Source: Micromonospora sp. NBRC 110009
GTDB lineage: Bacteria; Actinomycetota; Actinomycetes; Mycobacteriales; Micromonosporaceae
Assembly: GCF_030518795.1 (NCBI RefSeq)
Contig: NZ_CP130427.1
Span: forward strand, 2,046,001 to 2,110,000
Length of the DNA stretch: 64,000 nt
Direction of reading: 5' to 3'
Shown: piece by piece, positions 8,329-16,823 of the stretch
Layout: each line of letters starts with the position of its first letter
Numbering within the stretch: position 1 is the first letter of the stretch
Made by a program: the position numbers and the translations under genes
Notes under the pieces: generated by a model
What the model saw: the letters and a program-made list of their open reading frames with translations, nothing else
Told to the model about the DNA's origin: nothing
The model's database searches: none

Positions 8329-9026
8329 CGGTGACCGCCCGGCACCGGCGCGTCCAGACCGAGGCCCGAGTGGTCCATCCTCCCGTCGCGCAGCGTCACC
8401 TCGCGGTCGGCGTACGCGGCGATCCGCGGCTCGTGGGTGACCAGCACGACCGTGGTGCGCTGTTCCCGGGCGAGCCGGACGAGCTGGGTGAGCACCTGCT
8501 CGCCGGTGAGGGTGTCCAGCGCACCGGTCGGCTCGTCGGCGAAGAGCACCCGGGGCTCGGTGACCAGGGCCCGGGCGGTCGCGCAGCGCTGCTGCTGCCC
8601 GCCGGACATCTCACCCGGCCGGGCGTCGGCCACCTCGGCCACGCCCAGCCGCTCCAGCCAGCCGAGCGCCGCCGTCCGCGCCTCTCGCCGCCCCGTGCCG
8701 GCGAGAAGCAGCGGAAGGGCGACGTTCTCCGCCGCGGTCAGCTCGGCGACGAGCTGGCCGAACTGGAAGAGCACCCCGAACTCGGTACGCCGCAGCCGGG
8801 ATCGGGCGGCCTCCGACCACAGGTCGATCCGTTCGCCCCGCCAGATGACCTGCCCGGCGTCGGGGCGGAGGAGGCCGGCGAGGCAGTGCAGCAGGGTGGA
8901 TTTGCCGCAGCCGCTCGGCCCGGTGACGGCGACGATCTCCCCCTCCGCCACGTCGAGCGTCACCCCGCGCAGCGCGGGGGTCGGGCCGTACGAGCGGACC
9001 ACGCCGCGCGCCTCCAGATACGTCAC
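8325..9026 (-). CDS. ABC transporter ATP-binding protein
   Basis: A 233-aa ATPase of the LolD/MacB class. Walker A is GPSGCGKST near residue 38, the Q-loop region is FQFGQLV, the signature is MSGGQQQR, Walker B is VLFADEPTGALD, and the switch His is in VTHEP. The GTG start at 9026 overlaps the PadR stop as GTGA; a longer reading would run into a different coding frame. It pairs with the permease encoded immediately downstream. Confidence 0.92.
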   Translation of the reverse strand: MTYLEARGVVRSYGPTPALRGVTLDVAEGEIVAVTGPSGCGKSTLLHCLAGLLRPDAGQVIWRGERIDLWSEAARSRLRRTEFGVLFQFGQLVAELTAAENVALPLLLAGTGRREARTAALGWLERLGVAEVADARPGEMSGGQQQRCATARALVTEPRVLFADEPTGALDTLTGEQVLTQLVRLAREQRTTVVLVTHEPRIAAYADREVTLRDGRMDHSGLGLDAPVPGGHR

Positions 9027-9559
9027 GAGTGCACCTCCCGGTGCCAGTCGGCGACCCGCTCCAGGGTGGTGTGCAGCCACTGGAGGTCGGCGTCGAGATG
9101 GGCGATGGCGAAGTCGGCCGCGATCACCTCGTCGAGGCTGGCCGTGGGGGCGCTCTTCACCGCGGTCAGCTCGCGCAGTCGCGCGGTGTGCGCCCGGCGC
9201 TGGGCGATCAGGTAGTCGCGCGCCCGGTCGGCGTCGGCGACCAGCAACGCGACCACCACCTTGGCGAAGAGGGTGCTCGCCACGTACGGCATGGGCGGCT
9301 CGACGGCGCCCAGCCACCGGTCGAGGGTGACCCTCCCGTCCCCGGTGAGCGCGTACGCCGTGCGATCCGGGCCGCCCTCGCGCTCCTGCCCGGCGGCGAT
9401 CACGAGCCCGTCCCGCTGGAGCCGAGCGAGGGTCGCGTAGACCTGCCCGAAGGCGAGCGGGCGGGCCCGGGGCAGCCGCTCGTCGTGGGCGCGCTTCAGC
9501 TCGTACCCGTGCCGGGGTCCGGTCGCGAGCAGACCGAGCAGGACGTGCGAAGTGGACAC
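9023..9559 (-). CDS. PadR family transcriptional regulator
   Basis: A 178-aa PadR-type repressor with an N-terminal winged helix (HVLLGLLATGPRHGYEL, then QVYATLARLQRDGLV and a beta wing with PDRTAYALT) and a C-terminal helical dimerisation region. GTG 9559 is preferred over GTG 9574 because the latter lies inside a palindrome that looks like the operator. First gene of the padR-ATPase-permease operon, so it probably represses its own operon until a transported compound binds. Confidence 0.9.
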   Translation of the reverse strand: MSTSHVLLGLLATGPRHGYELKRAHDERLPRARPLAFGQVYATLARLQRDGLVIAAGQEREGGPDRTAYALTGDGRVTLDRWLGAVEPPMPYVASTLFAKVVVALLVADADRARDYLIAQRRAHTARLRELTAVKSAPTASLDEVIAADFAIAHLDADLQWLHTTLERVADWHREVHS

Positions 9560-9566
9560 CCGGCCA

Positions 9567-9585
9567 CTATTCACTCAGCGAATAG
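9567..9585. promoter_or_regulatory. Palindromic operator upstream of padR
   Basis: CTATTCACTCAGCGAATAG is a 19-bp inverted repeat: eight of nine arm positions pair around a central base. It lies immediately upstream of the chosen padR start. PadR proteins commonly bind such dyads near their own promoter, so autorepression is inferred. Confidence 0.6.
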
Positions 9586-9597
9586 CACTGTCAAGAG

Positions 9598-9628
9598 CGG
9601 CCCGCGCGGCGCGGTGCCGCACGGGCCG
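9598..9628 (-). terminator. Hairpin downstream of the DinB-like gene
   Basis: Arms CGGCCCGCGCGGC and GCCGCACGGGCCG pair with a single mismatch around a 5-nt loop, 8 nt beyond the stop codon of the minus-strand gene at 9636. Confidence 0.6.
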
Positions 9629-9635
9629 GGACGGT

Positions 9636-10202
9636 TCAGGGAGTCCAGCCGGGCTGGCGCCCGGTCCGCCCGAGCAACCGGTCCAGCGGGGTCGCGTCCG
9701 GCGTGGTGGGTACGGGCGCGCCGAAGGCGCCCATCTGCTGGCCGGTGTCGCCCATCTTGTCCATGAAACCGTGCCCCGCCGCCAGCACCGCCGGGTCGAC
9801 CTCCAGCCGCTGGCCGGTCGCCCGGGCCAGGTCCCAGCCGTGCACGGTGAGGTCGATCAGCGCCATCTCGCCGACCGTCTCCTGCGGCAGCCCCATCCCG
9901 GGCGAGACACCCTCCAGCGCCGCCGGGTCGGACCAGGCCTCGACCAGCCGTTCCGTCTCCGCCGCGAAGCGGTCCCGCCAGCCGTCGGTCAGGTGATCGG
10001 TCTTGCCCGACCAGTCCACGTCCCGTCGCCGGGCCAGGTCCTGGAAGTTGACCACCACGGTGAACAGGTGGCCGAGCAGTTCGCGCACCGTGTAGTCCGG
10101 GCACGGGGTGGGCAGGTCGAGCTGGTCGTCGGAGATGCGCTGGACCACCGCCACCGTCCGGGGCGCGGCGACGGCCAGCAGCTCACTAGTCTTCGTGGTC
10201 AT
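9636..10202 (-). CDS. TIGR03086-type metal-binding (mycothiol-dependent, DinB-like) protein
   Basis: A 188-aa four-helix-bundle protein of the maleylpyruvate isomerase/DinB superfamily. Candidate metal ligands are His in LLGHLF and His in LTVHGWDLARATG, the signature block of the TIGR03086 group. Members are thought to use mycothiol and a divalent metal in transfer or isomerisation reactions; the substrate here is unknown. The start is ATG 10202; TACGCT (minus strand, 10209-10214) lies 6 nt upstream, pointing to a leaderless mRNA. Divergent from an AraC regulator. Confidence 0.85.
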   Translation of the reverse strand: MTTKTSELLAVAAPRTVAVVQRISDDQLDLPTPCPDYTVRELLGHLFTVVVNFQDLARRRDVDWSGKTDHLTDGWRDRFAAETERLVEAWSDPAALEGVSPGMGLPQETVGEMALIDLTVHGWDLARATGQRLEVDPAVLAAGHGFMDKMGDTGQQMGAFGAPVPTTPDATPLDRLLGRTGRQPGWTP

Positions 10203-10233
10203 AGGGCCAGCGTATGAAGGTGGTCTTGAAGAA

Positions 10234-11055
10234 ATGCGACACGAACCGCGGCAGGACAGTCGGGGCATCCTGGACCCCGGCCGGCTGCTGCGGCGGGTCG
10301 ACTTCCGCCGCCGGCTGCCCGCCCCGGCGCTGCGCCCGTACGTCGAGCACTACTGGCTCGTCGACTGGGCGCTGACCGAGCCGTTCGACCAGCGGGTGGT
10401 GCCGCACCCCGCGGTCAACGTGGTGTTCCAGGCACCGCCCGACGGCCCGGAGACCGCTGAGATCGCCGGGGTCGACACCGGCCTGTTCACCGTCACGCTG
10501 CACGGCGTCGGCCGGGTCACCGGGGTGCAGTTCCGTCCCGGCGGCTTCCGTCCCTTCTGGCGCCGGTCAGTGGCCGAGCTGACCGGGCAGCGCCGCCCGC
10601 TGCCCGCCGGGCCGGCGCCCACCGGGCCGTTCGCCGCCGGCCCGGTCTGCCCCGGCACCGACGACGACCGGTGCCGCCAGGTGGACGACCTGCTCAACGC
10701 CTGGGCCCCGGAACCGGACCCGTTCTCCGCCGAGGCCACCGCGCTGGTCGAGGAGATCCGCGCCGACCGGAGCATCCTGCGGGTGGACGACTTCGCCCGG
10801 CGGCACGCCGTCTCGACCCGGCGGCTCCAGCGGCTCTTCCTAGACCACGTCGGGGTCGGCCCGAAGTGGGTGATCCGGCGGTACCGGCTCCAGGAGGCGA
10901 TCGAGCAGGCCGCCGCCGGGCCGCTGGACTGGGCCCGGGTCGCCGCCGACCTGGGGTACGCCGACCAGGCCCACCTGGTCCGCGAGTTCACCGCGGTCAC
11001 CGGGGTCTCCCCCGCCGCGTACGCTCGCTCGCTGGTCCCGTCCGACGGCGGGTGA
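10234..11055 (+). CDS. AraC family transcriptional regulator
   Basis: A 273-aa regulator with an N-terminal sensory half (LRPYVEHYWLVDWAL, RVVPHPAVNVVFQ, GVQFRPGGFRPF: the pattern of the DUF6597 domain) and a C-terminal AraC double helix-turn-helix from about residue 165 (STRRLQRLFLDHVGVGPKW, VAADLGYADQAHLVREFTAVTGVSPAAYA). The ATG start at 10234 is 31 nt from the divergent DinB-like gene, which is its likely target or co-regulated neighbour. Confidence 0.9.
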   Translation: MRHEPRQDSRGILDPGRLLRRVDFRRRLPAPALRPYVEHYWLVDWALTEPFDQRVVPHPAVNVVFQAPPDGPETAEIAGVDTGLFTVTLHGVGRVTGVQFRPGGFRPFWRRSVAELTGQRRPLPAGPAPTGPFAAGPVCPGTDDDRCRQVDDLLNAWAPEPDPFSAEATALVEEIRADRSILRVDDFARRHAVSTRRLQRLFLDHVGVGPKWVIRRYRLQEAIEQAAAGPLDWARVAADLGYADQAHLVREFTAVTGVSPAAYARSLVPSDGG

Positions 11056-11064
11056 CCGGCGGGG

Positions 11065-12603
11065 TCAGCGGCGGCGGACGGCGACCACCGCGACGTCGTC
11101 GTGGATCTCCGGGGGCGCCAACTCGACCAGCAACCGCTGGCAGAACTGGTCCAGGTCGTCGTCCACCCGGGCGGCGACCACGCTCAACGCGGCCAGCCCG
11201 TCGTCGATGGTGGCGTCCCGGCGCTCGATCAGCCCGTCGGTGTAGAGCACCAGGGTGGACCCGGCCGGCAGCACGAACTCCAGGTCCGACGGGCGCGGCG
11301 CGCGGACCCCGAGCAGCGGGGCGGAATGCTGCACGAACTCCACCCGCCCGTCCCGGCTGATCAGGGCGGGCAGGTGCCCGGCGCTGGCGAGCCGGACCAG
11401 CCCGCTGCCGGGGTGCAGCAACAGCAGGCAGACGGTGGCCTGCTCGTTGGGAAGCAGGGTGCGCATCAGCTCGTTGACCCGGTCCAGGATCACCCCGGGC
11501 TGGTGCCCCTCCACCGCGTACGCCCGCACCGCGTGCCGCAGCTCGGCCATCACCGTGGCGGCGTGCAGCGAGTGCCCGGCCACGTCGCCCACCGCCACGA
11601 GCAGGTGCCCGTCGAGCATCACCAGCTCGTAGAAGTCGCCGCCCACCTCGGTCCGGGCGCTGGCCGGCTCGTACCGGACGGCCAGGTCGAGGCCAGCGAT
11701 CTCGGGCAGCCGGCGGGGCAGCAGGCTGCGCTGGAGGGTGACCGCGATCCGGTGCTCCTCGTCGAAGGAGCGCTGCGCCTCCGCCGCCGACGCGACGGCC
11801 TGGGCGAGCTGCACCAGCACCGGCGTACGGACGGTCTGGGTCGCGGTCGGCACCACCACGTAGAGCGGGGGCCGGTCCTCGCGCAGCCGGGCGGCGGCCA
11901 CCGTGACGCTGTCGCCGGCCGGCCAGTCGACCAGGCCCCAGTTGCCCGGTTCGTCGATCCGGACCGTGGTGCCGATCGGCACTCCGGTGTCGTCCACCGT
12001 CCACGGCACGAGCCTCGGCGCCTCGTCCGGCCCGGCGGCCACCCCGGCCAGGCAGTCCCCGTCGAAGGTCTCGGCGACCACCGCCGCCGGGCTCCGGAAG
12101 ATACGCGCCGCGCTGGCGGCCGCCGCCTCCAGCAGCCGGACGAAGTTCGACGCGGCGTGCATCTGCACGGTGGCGTCGGCCAGCGCGGCCAGCCGCTCGG
12201 CGAGCAGCTCGGCCCGGCGGCGGGCCTGGTAGTAGCGGAGCACGGCGTACGTGGTGGCGACCAGTTCCTCCGGCTCGATCGGCTCCGCCAGGTACGCGTC
12301 CGCGCCCCGGGTCAGCCCCTGGGCCCGGTCCCCCACGTCCACGGCGTGTGCCGAGACGTGGATGACCGGGGTCGCCGGGTAGGTCTCCTTGATCCGCTCG
12401 CAGACCTCGAAGCCGCTCATGTCGGGTAGCCGGACATCGAGCACCACCACGTCGATCCGGCCGGCCGCCATCCGGCTGAGCGCCTCGGCGCCGTTCTCCG
12501 CCTCGATGGTCGCGAAGCCGGCCCGGGTCAGCCAGCTCACCAGCAGATAGCGCTTGGTACGACTGTCGTCGACCACCAGTACGGTCGCCGTGCCGCCCTC
12601 CAC
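11065..12603 (-). CDS. Response regulator with GAF-like and PP2C (RsbU/SpoIIE) phosphatase domains
   Basis: A 512-aa protein with a receiver domain (residues 7-120; phospho-acceptor Asp56 in VVLDVRLPDMSG), a linker coiled coil, a GAF-like middle, and a C-terminal PPM phosphatase (from about 290: EVGGDFYE, GDVAGHS, YTDGLIERR). It is probably activated by phosphorylation from the histidine kinase encoded one nucleotide upstream, then dephosphorylates an RsbV/RsbS-type antagonist. GTG start. Last gene of the stressosome operon. Confidence 0.92.
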   Translation of the reverse strand: MEGGTATVLVVDDSRTKRYLLVSWLTRAGFATIEAENGAEALSRMAAGRIDVVVLDVRLPDMSGFEVCERIKETYPATPVIHVSAHAVDVGDRAQGLTRGADAYLAEPIEPEELVATTYAVLRYYQARRRAELLAERLAALADATVQMHAASNFVRLLEAAAASAARIFRSPAAVVAETFDGDCLAGVAAGPDEAPRLVPWTVDDTGVPIGTTVRIDEPGNWGLVDWPAGDSVTVAAARLREDRPPLYVVVPTATQTVRTPVLVQLAQAVASAAEAQRSFDEEHRIAVTLQRSLLPRRLPEIAGLDLAVRYEPASARTEVGGDFYELVMLDGHLLVAVGDVAGHSLHAATVMAELRHAVRAYAVEGHQPGVILDRVNELMRTLLPNEQATVCLLLLHPGSGLVRLASAGHLPALISRDGRVEFVQHSAPLLGVRAPRPSDLEFVLPAGSTLVLYTDGLIERRDATIDDGLAALSVVAARVDDDLDQFCQRLLVELAPPEIHDDVAVVAVRRR

Positions 12604-12604
12604 G

Positions 12605-13969
12605 TCACGCTCCGCCCACCGGGAGGACGACCGTGAAGGTGCTGCCCCGGCCGAGCTCGCTGGACAGCTCCAGCGTCCCGCCGAGCAGCGTCACCAGCCG
12701 CCGTGCGTACGGCAGTCCGAGGCCGGTGCCACCGGCCCGGGTCTCCCCGGGCACCTGGTAGAACTCCTCGAAGATCCGTTCCTGTAGCTCGGGCGGGATG
12801 CCGACGCCCGTGTCGGTGACCGACAGCGACCAGGCGTCGTCCCGGCGGTCCGCCCGCAGCCGCACCTCACCCCGCTCGGTGAACTTCAGGCCGTTGTGCA
12901 GCAGGTTGCGCAGCACCTGGGCCAGCAGCACCTCGTCGGAGCGGACCGTCGCCGGGGCCGGCGGCTCCTCCACCATCAGCTCCACCGCCGACCGGGTGGC
13001 CAGCGCCCGCAGGGTGCCGCGGAGCTGCCCGAAGAGCCCGCGCAGGTCGACCTCCGCCCAGTTCGGCTCGATCCGGCCCGACTCGGCCTTGGCCAGGTCG
13101 AGCAGCTCGTTGACCAGGGTGAGCAGGTCGGACGCGGAGGACCGGATCAGTCCCACCTGCTGGGCCTGCTCGGAGGTGAGCGGGTCGGAGGCGGAGTCGG
13201 CGAGCAGCCGGCCCAGCCCGATGATCGCGGTGACCGGGGCCCGCAGCTCGTGGCTGACGTTGGCCAGGAACCGGCTCTTCGACTCGCTGGCCGCCCGGAG
13301 CTGGGCGGACTTCTCGTCCAGCTCGGCGTAGAGCGCCACCACACCGCGGTTGGTCTCCTCCAGCTCCGCGGTGAGCTGGTTGTAGAGCGCCATCACGCCC
13401 CGGTTGGTCTCCTGCAGCTCCGAGTTGAGCACCTCCAGCTCGTCGCGCTGGGTGCGTACCTCGTCGAGGGCGGCGATGAGCTGCGCGTTCTGGTCGGCCA
13501 ACTCGTCCAGCGCGGTGCCCGGAGCGCTGCTGGCCAACTCCGCACGGAGTTCGGCGAGGCGCTCCGGCGTCAGTGCTTGGGCAGCGGCCGGGACACGTCG
13601 GGACATCCTCACGACCGTATCGCCCTCGTCCTGCACCACGCCCAGCATGTCCACCAGGCGTGCCACGGCACCGGACTGCGGCTCGTACCGGCCGTCGGGC
13701 AGCGGGCCCACCGGAGCCAGGTCCACCCGGAGCGCGGGCCGGCCGGAGCGGGCGTCCACGTCGAGCACGAAGGTGACGTCGGCACCGTCGGCCGTGCGCA
13801 GCAGGTCCCGGGCGACCTCGCTGAGCGCGGTGGCGAGGCGTACCTGGTCCTGGTGTTCCAGCCCGACGGCGGCGGCCACCTCCCGCCCGCGCTGCCGGAC
13901 CAGGAAGATGTCCTGCTCCACGCGGAGTGCCATCTGCAGCAGCGGTTCCGACGGGTCGGGGCCGGTCAT
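12605..13969 (-). CDS. Hybrid-type sensor histidine kinase with RsbT-like N-terminus
   Basis: A 454-aa cytoplasmic histidine kinase. Residues 15-75 resemble the first half of an RsbT-type HATPase (RQRGREVAAAVGL...LATALSEVARDLL). A coiled coil at about 135-235 includes two 18-residue tandem units (184-201, 202-219) with ETNRGV.ALY. The H-box is SHELRAP (His240); the ATPase has NLLHNGLKF, DTGVGI and GTGLGL. No TM segment. ATGA overlap with the upstream gene and 1-nt spacing to the response regulator make it the cognate kinase of the latter. Confidence 0.92.
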   Translation of the reverse strand: MTGPDPSEPLLQMALRVEQDIFLVRQRGREVAAAVGLEHQDQVRLATALSEVARDLLRTADGADVTFVLDVDARSGRPALRVDLAPVGPLPDGRYEPQSGAVARLVDMLGVVQDEGDTVVRMSRRVPAAAQALTPERLAELRAELASSAPGTALDELADQNAQLIAALDEVRTQRDELEVLNSELQETNRGVMALYNQLTAELEETNRGVVALYAELDEKSAQLRAASESKSRFLANVSHELRAPVTAIIGLGRLLADSASDPLTSEQAQQVGLIRSSASDLLTLVNELLDLAKAESGRIEPNWAEVDLRGLFGQLRGTLRALATRSAVELMVEEPPAPATVRSDEVLLAQVLRNLLHNGLKFTERGEVRLRADRRDDAWSLSVTDTGVGIPPELQERIFEEFYQVPGETRAGGTGLGLPYARRLVTLLGGTLELSSELGRGSTFTVVLPVGGA

Positions 13970-14979
13970 GGCTCCCCCCGGGCGACCAGCACACAGGCGT
14001 CGTCGCGGCGGATCCCGGCGTCCCGGAGCAGCGTCGCCGCGGCCGCCAGGGGCGAGCGCGCGGCGAGGCCGGGGTAGTCGGCGAGGTCCCAGCGATCCAC
14101 CACGCCGTCGCTGTGCATGACGAGCAGCGCGCCGGGCGGGAACGGGTAGTGGTACTCGCGCACCACCGGGCGCTGGTGGCCGGCGATGCCGGGCAGCGAG
14201 ACCAGGCCCCGCCGCCGCTCGCCCGACCCCACGATCATGGCTGCGATGTTGCCCAGGCCGGCGTACCGGAGCAAGCCTGACGCGGCGTCCAGCTCGGCGA
14301 CCGCCAGGGCGGCCCCTCGGGTGTGCGACATGGTCGCGTGCAGATGCTGGACCACGCCGGCCGGCGGCCCGGCCGGCGCGGCGCGGAACGCGGCGAGCGC
14401 GGCCCCGCTGGCCGCGGCGGCCAGCGGCCCGTGTCCGAGGCCGTCGCAGACCAGCACCTGGCGCCGGCCGTCGACGACTCGGACCGCGTACGCGTCGCCG
14501 CTGACCTGCTCGCCGGTGATCGGCCGGGTCAGCCCGGCGGCCCAGTCCGGCTCCGGCAGCGGCCCGTCCCAGACCTGGACGGCCAGCACCGTGCCCCGCC
14601 CGGGCAGCGAGTATCCGTCGAACCAGCTCGCCTGCCGGACGATCGCACCCAGGCCGATGCCGAGGGTGCCGGTGGTGGAGTGCCCGTCCACGGAGGAGAG
14701 GGCGAGGTCGGCCATGCCGGGGCCGGAGTCCATCGCCACCAGCTCCACCCCGGCCCGCGCGGCCCGGCGTACCGGCCGGAGCAGCAGCGAGCCCTCCTGG
14801 GCGTGCTTGACCAGGTTGCTGATCAGCTCGGCGCTGACGATGGCGAGGTCGGCGACGCGCTGCTCGCTGAGTTCCAGCTGCCGCCCGAGGCGCTCGGCCG
14901 CCCGGCGCACACCGCTGGCCCCGCCACCGCTCTCCACCCGGAACCAGAGGCCGTGGTCGGAGACCACGTCGGCGTTCAT
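13966..14979 (-). CDS. HATPase + PP2C-type (RsbX/SpoIIE) regulator
   Basis: A 337-aa fusion of an anti-sigma-type ATPase (residues 10-130: AELISNLVKHA, AMDSGPGM, TGTLGIGLGAI) and a PPM phosphatase domain (about 155-335: VSGDAYAV, DGLGHG, MHSDGV). This architecture is typical of stressosome feedback phosphatases (RsbX-like) coupled to an RsbW/RsbT-like kinase. The start is MNADVV at 14979, overlapping the rsbT stop as ATGA. Likely resets RsbS/RsbR phosphorylation. Confidence 0.88.
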   Translation of the reverse strand: MNADVVSDHGLWFRVESGGGASGVRRAAERLGRQLELSEQRVADLAIVSAELISNLVKHAQEGSLLLRPVRRAARAGVELVAMDSGPGMADLALSSVDGHSTTGTLGIGLGAIVRQASWFDGYSLPGRGTVLAVQVWDGPLPEPDWAAGLTRPITGEQVSGDAYAVRVVDGRRQVLVCDGLGHGPLAAAASGAALAAFRAAPAGPPAGVVQHLHATMSHTRGAALAVAELDAASGLLRYAGLGNIAAMIVGSGERRRGLVSLPGIAGHQRPVVREYHYPFPPGALLVMHSDGVVDRWDLADYPGLAARSPLAAAATLLRDAGIRRDDACVLVARGEP

Positions 14980-15395
14980 CGAGACCACTTGGTGACGGTG
15001 ATCCGGGTGCCCTCGCCCACGGCGGTCGCGATGTCGAACTCGTCGACGAGCCGGCGGGCGCCGCTGAGCCCGAGGCCGAGCCCGCCGCCGGTGGTGTAGC
15101 CGTCGGTGAGGGCCAGGTCGACGTCGGGGATGCCGGGGCCCTGGTCGACGAAGAGGATGCGCACCCCGCGCCGGCGGCCGTCCTCGACCGTGACCACCTC
15201 GGCGGTGCCCCCGCCGCCGTAGATCAGCGTGTTCCGAGCCAGTTCGCTGGCGGCGGTGACCAGCTTGGTCTGGTCGACCAGCGAGAGCTTGACCGCGACG
15301 GCGGTGGTTCGCACCAGCTGCCGCACCCGGACCACGTCCTCGTCGCTGCGGATCGCCTGGGCCGCCGGCACCCCCAGGTCGACTCCGGCGGTCAT
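14976..15395 (-). CDS. rsbT: RsbT-like serine/threonine kinase (anti-sigma type)
   Basis: A 139-aa HATPase-fold protein with N-box AASELARNTL, G1 VDQGPGIPD and G2 GGLGLGLSGARRL. This is the RsbT switch kinase that phosphorylates RsbS and RsbR in the stressosome and, once released, activates a PP2C phosphatase. The start at MTAGVDL (15395) overlaps the rsbS stop as ATGA. Position between rsbS and a phosphatase gene matches known stressosome operons. Confidence 0.92.
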   Translation of the reverse strand: MTAGVDLGVPAAQAIRSDEDVVRVRQLVRTTAVAVKLSLVDQTKLVTAASELARNTLIYGGGGTAEVVTVEDGRRRGVRILFVDQGPGIPDVDLALTDGYTTGGGLGLGLSGARRLVDEFDIATAVGEGTRITVTKWSR

Positions 15396-15802
15396 GACGT
15401 GGCCGTCGTCTCGGCGTCCTCGTCGCCGTCGACCTCGACCCACTCGTCGGCCCGGGCCGCCGCGATCAGCTCCATGCCGCGTTCGACGTTCAGCGCGGTA
15501 CGGATGCCGTTGAGCGACAGCCCCAGCTCGACCAGGGTGATGGCGACCGCGGGACGCATCCCGACCACCACCGTGTCGGCGTCCAGCACCTTGGAGATGG
15601 ACGCGATGGTGGAGAGCATCCGGCCGACGAAGGAGTCGACGATGTCCAGCGCGGTGATGTCGATGATCACGCCGTGGGAGCCGGTGGCGACGATCCGCTC
15701 GGCCAGGTCCTCCTGGAGCTGGACGGCCGTCTGGTCCGACATGTCGACCTGGATGGAGACCAGCAGGATGTCGCCGATCTTGAGAATCGGCACCCGCTCC
15801 AT
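15392..15802 (-). CDS. rsbS: RsbS-like STAS domain stressosome scaffold
   Basis: A 136-aa single STAS domain protein with the conserved phospho-acceptor Ser57 in DIVDSFVGR and the MRPAVAITLVELG block. RsbS forms the stressosome core with RsbR and holds RsbT until phosphorylated. Start and rsbR stop share one base (TGATG), implying coupled translation. An acidic C-terminal tail of about 20 residues is an addition to the domain. Confidence 0.93.
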   Translation of the reverse strand: MERVPILKIGDILLVSIQVDMSDQTAVQLQEDLAERIVATGSHGVIIDITALDIVDSFVGRMLSTIASISKVLDADTVVVGMRPAVAITLVELGLSLNGIRTALNVERGMELIAAARADEWVEVDGDEDAETTATS

Positions 15803-16662
15803 CAGGCCTCCCGACGCGGGCGGCGGGTGGTGGTCTCGACGCCGGTCAGCCGCAGCACGTGGCGCAGCGCGTCGGCGAGGCTCGCCTTGGTGGCGATGTC
15901 ACCGAACTCGATACCGAGGGCGACGATCGTCTGGGCGATCTGTGGCCGGATACCGGAGATGATGCAGTCGGCGCCCATCAGCCGGGCGGCCACCACGGTC
16001 TTCAGGATGTGCTGGGCGACCTGGGTGTCCACCGCCGGCACGCCGGTGATGTCGATGATCGCGTAGGGCGACCCGGTGTCGACCAGGGTCTGGAGCAGCC
16101 GCTCCATCACCACCTGGGCGCGGGCCGAGTCGAGGGTGCCGACCAGCGGGACGGCGACCACGCCCTCCCACAGCTTCACCACCGGGGTGGAGAGCTCCAG
16201 GAGCTGCTCCGCCTGGTCGGCGATCAGGCTCTCCCGGGTGCGGACGAAGCTCTCGAAGGTGAACAGGCCCATCTGGTCGATCAGCGAGGTGAAGCCCAGG
16301 AAGTCGCGCAGGATCTGCGTGTCCTGACTCGTCTCCATCAGCTCCAGCAGGGCGTCCTTCAGGGCGAAGACGCTGATCGCGGTCTCGGTGGCGCTGAACC
16401 CCTGCTGGGCCCGGCCCCGGGACAGCTCCGTCAGCACGGCGCGCAGCTCGCCGCCGTGCTGGTCGGCCAGGTCAGTCAGTCCGTCCTGCAACGCGTCGAT
16501 CATGGTACGGTGCAGCTCGCGCACCTGCCGGGCCAGTTCCGCCTGGCTGAGCCGGCCCCGCAGCGAGGCGGTGACGATCTCCGTCCAGCGCTCGATCAGC
16601 CGGTCGGTGTGCTCACTCAGCAGGCGGGCGAGCCGACCACTCGTTTCGGCGCTCAACGCCAT
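15802..16662 (-). CDS. rsbR: RsbR-like stressosome protein (RsbRD_N + STAS)
   Basis: A 286-aa protein with an N-terminal all-helical sensory domain of the RsbRD_N/globin-like type (about 8-150) and a C-terminal STAS domain. The linker STPVVKLWEGVVAVPLVG is the RsbR hallmark. Thr159 (linker) and Thr213 (VDTQVA) match positions phosphorylated by RsbT in Bacillus. The start at 16662 is chosen because AGGGAGGT stands just upstream; longer readings add unrelated residues. First gene of the six-gene operon; the sensed signal is unknown. Confidence 0.93.
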   Translation of the reverse strand: MALSAETSGRLARLLSEHTDRLIERWTEIVTASLRGRLSQAELARQVRELHRTMIDALQDGLTDLADQHGGELRAVLTELSRGRAQQGFSATETAISVFALKDALLELMETSQDTQILRDFLGFTSLIDQMGLFTFESFVRTRESLIADQAEQLLELSTPVVKLWEGVVAVPLVGTLDSARAQVVMERLLQTLVDTGSPYAIIDITGVPAVDTQVAQHILKTVVAARLMGADCIISGIRPQIAQTIVALGIEFGDIATKASLADALRHVLRLTGVETTTRRPRREA

Positions 16663-16823
16663 CGTGACCTCCCTGAACTCTGGACGGGCGGACTCTATCA
16701 TCGGCAGTCCGGTAAGTAGTTGCCGCGCGGCAAAGGCATGATCGAGCGCACCCGGGTCGGCTCCCGTTCTGCACACCACCCGCTTCGTGGGATACCGTTC
16801 CACCGAACACAGGAGGTCGGCGA
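16663..16823. promoter_or_regulatory. Divergent promoter region rsbR / rsbV-like
   Basis: A 161-bp gap between the stressosome operon and the STAS antagonist gene must hold both promoters. TACCGT at 16793-16798 is a possible -10 for the plus-strand gene. AGGAGG precedes the plus start and AGGGAGGT precedes the minus start. No clear sigma-B-like GGGTAY hexamer with a good -35 could be assigned. Confidence 0.4.

Noticed and set aside
16763..16798. Sigma-B-like promoter (GTT...GGGATAC) before the rsbV-like gene
   Set aside because: The -10 does not match GGGTAY well and the spacer from the best -35 is over 20 bp.
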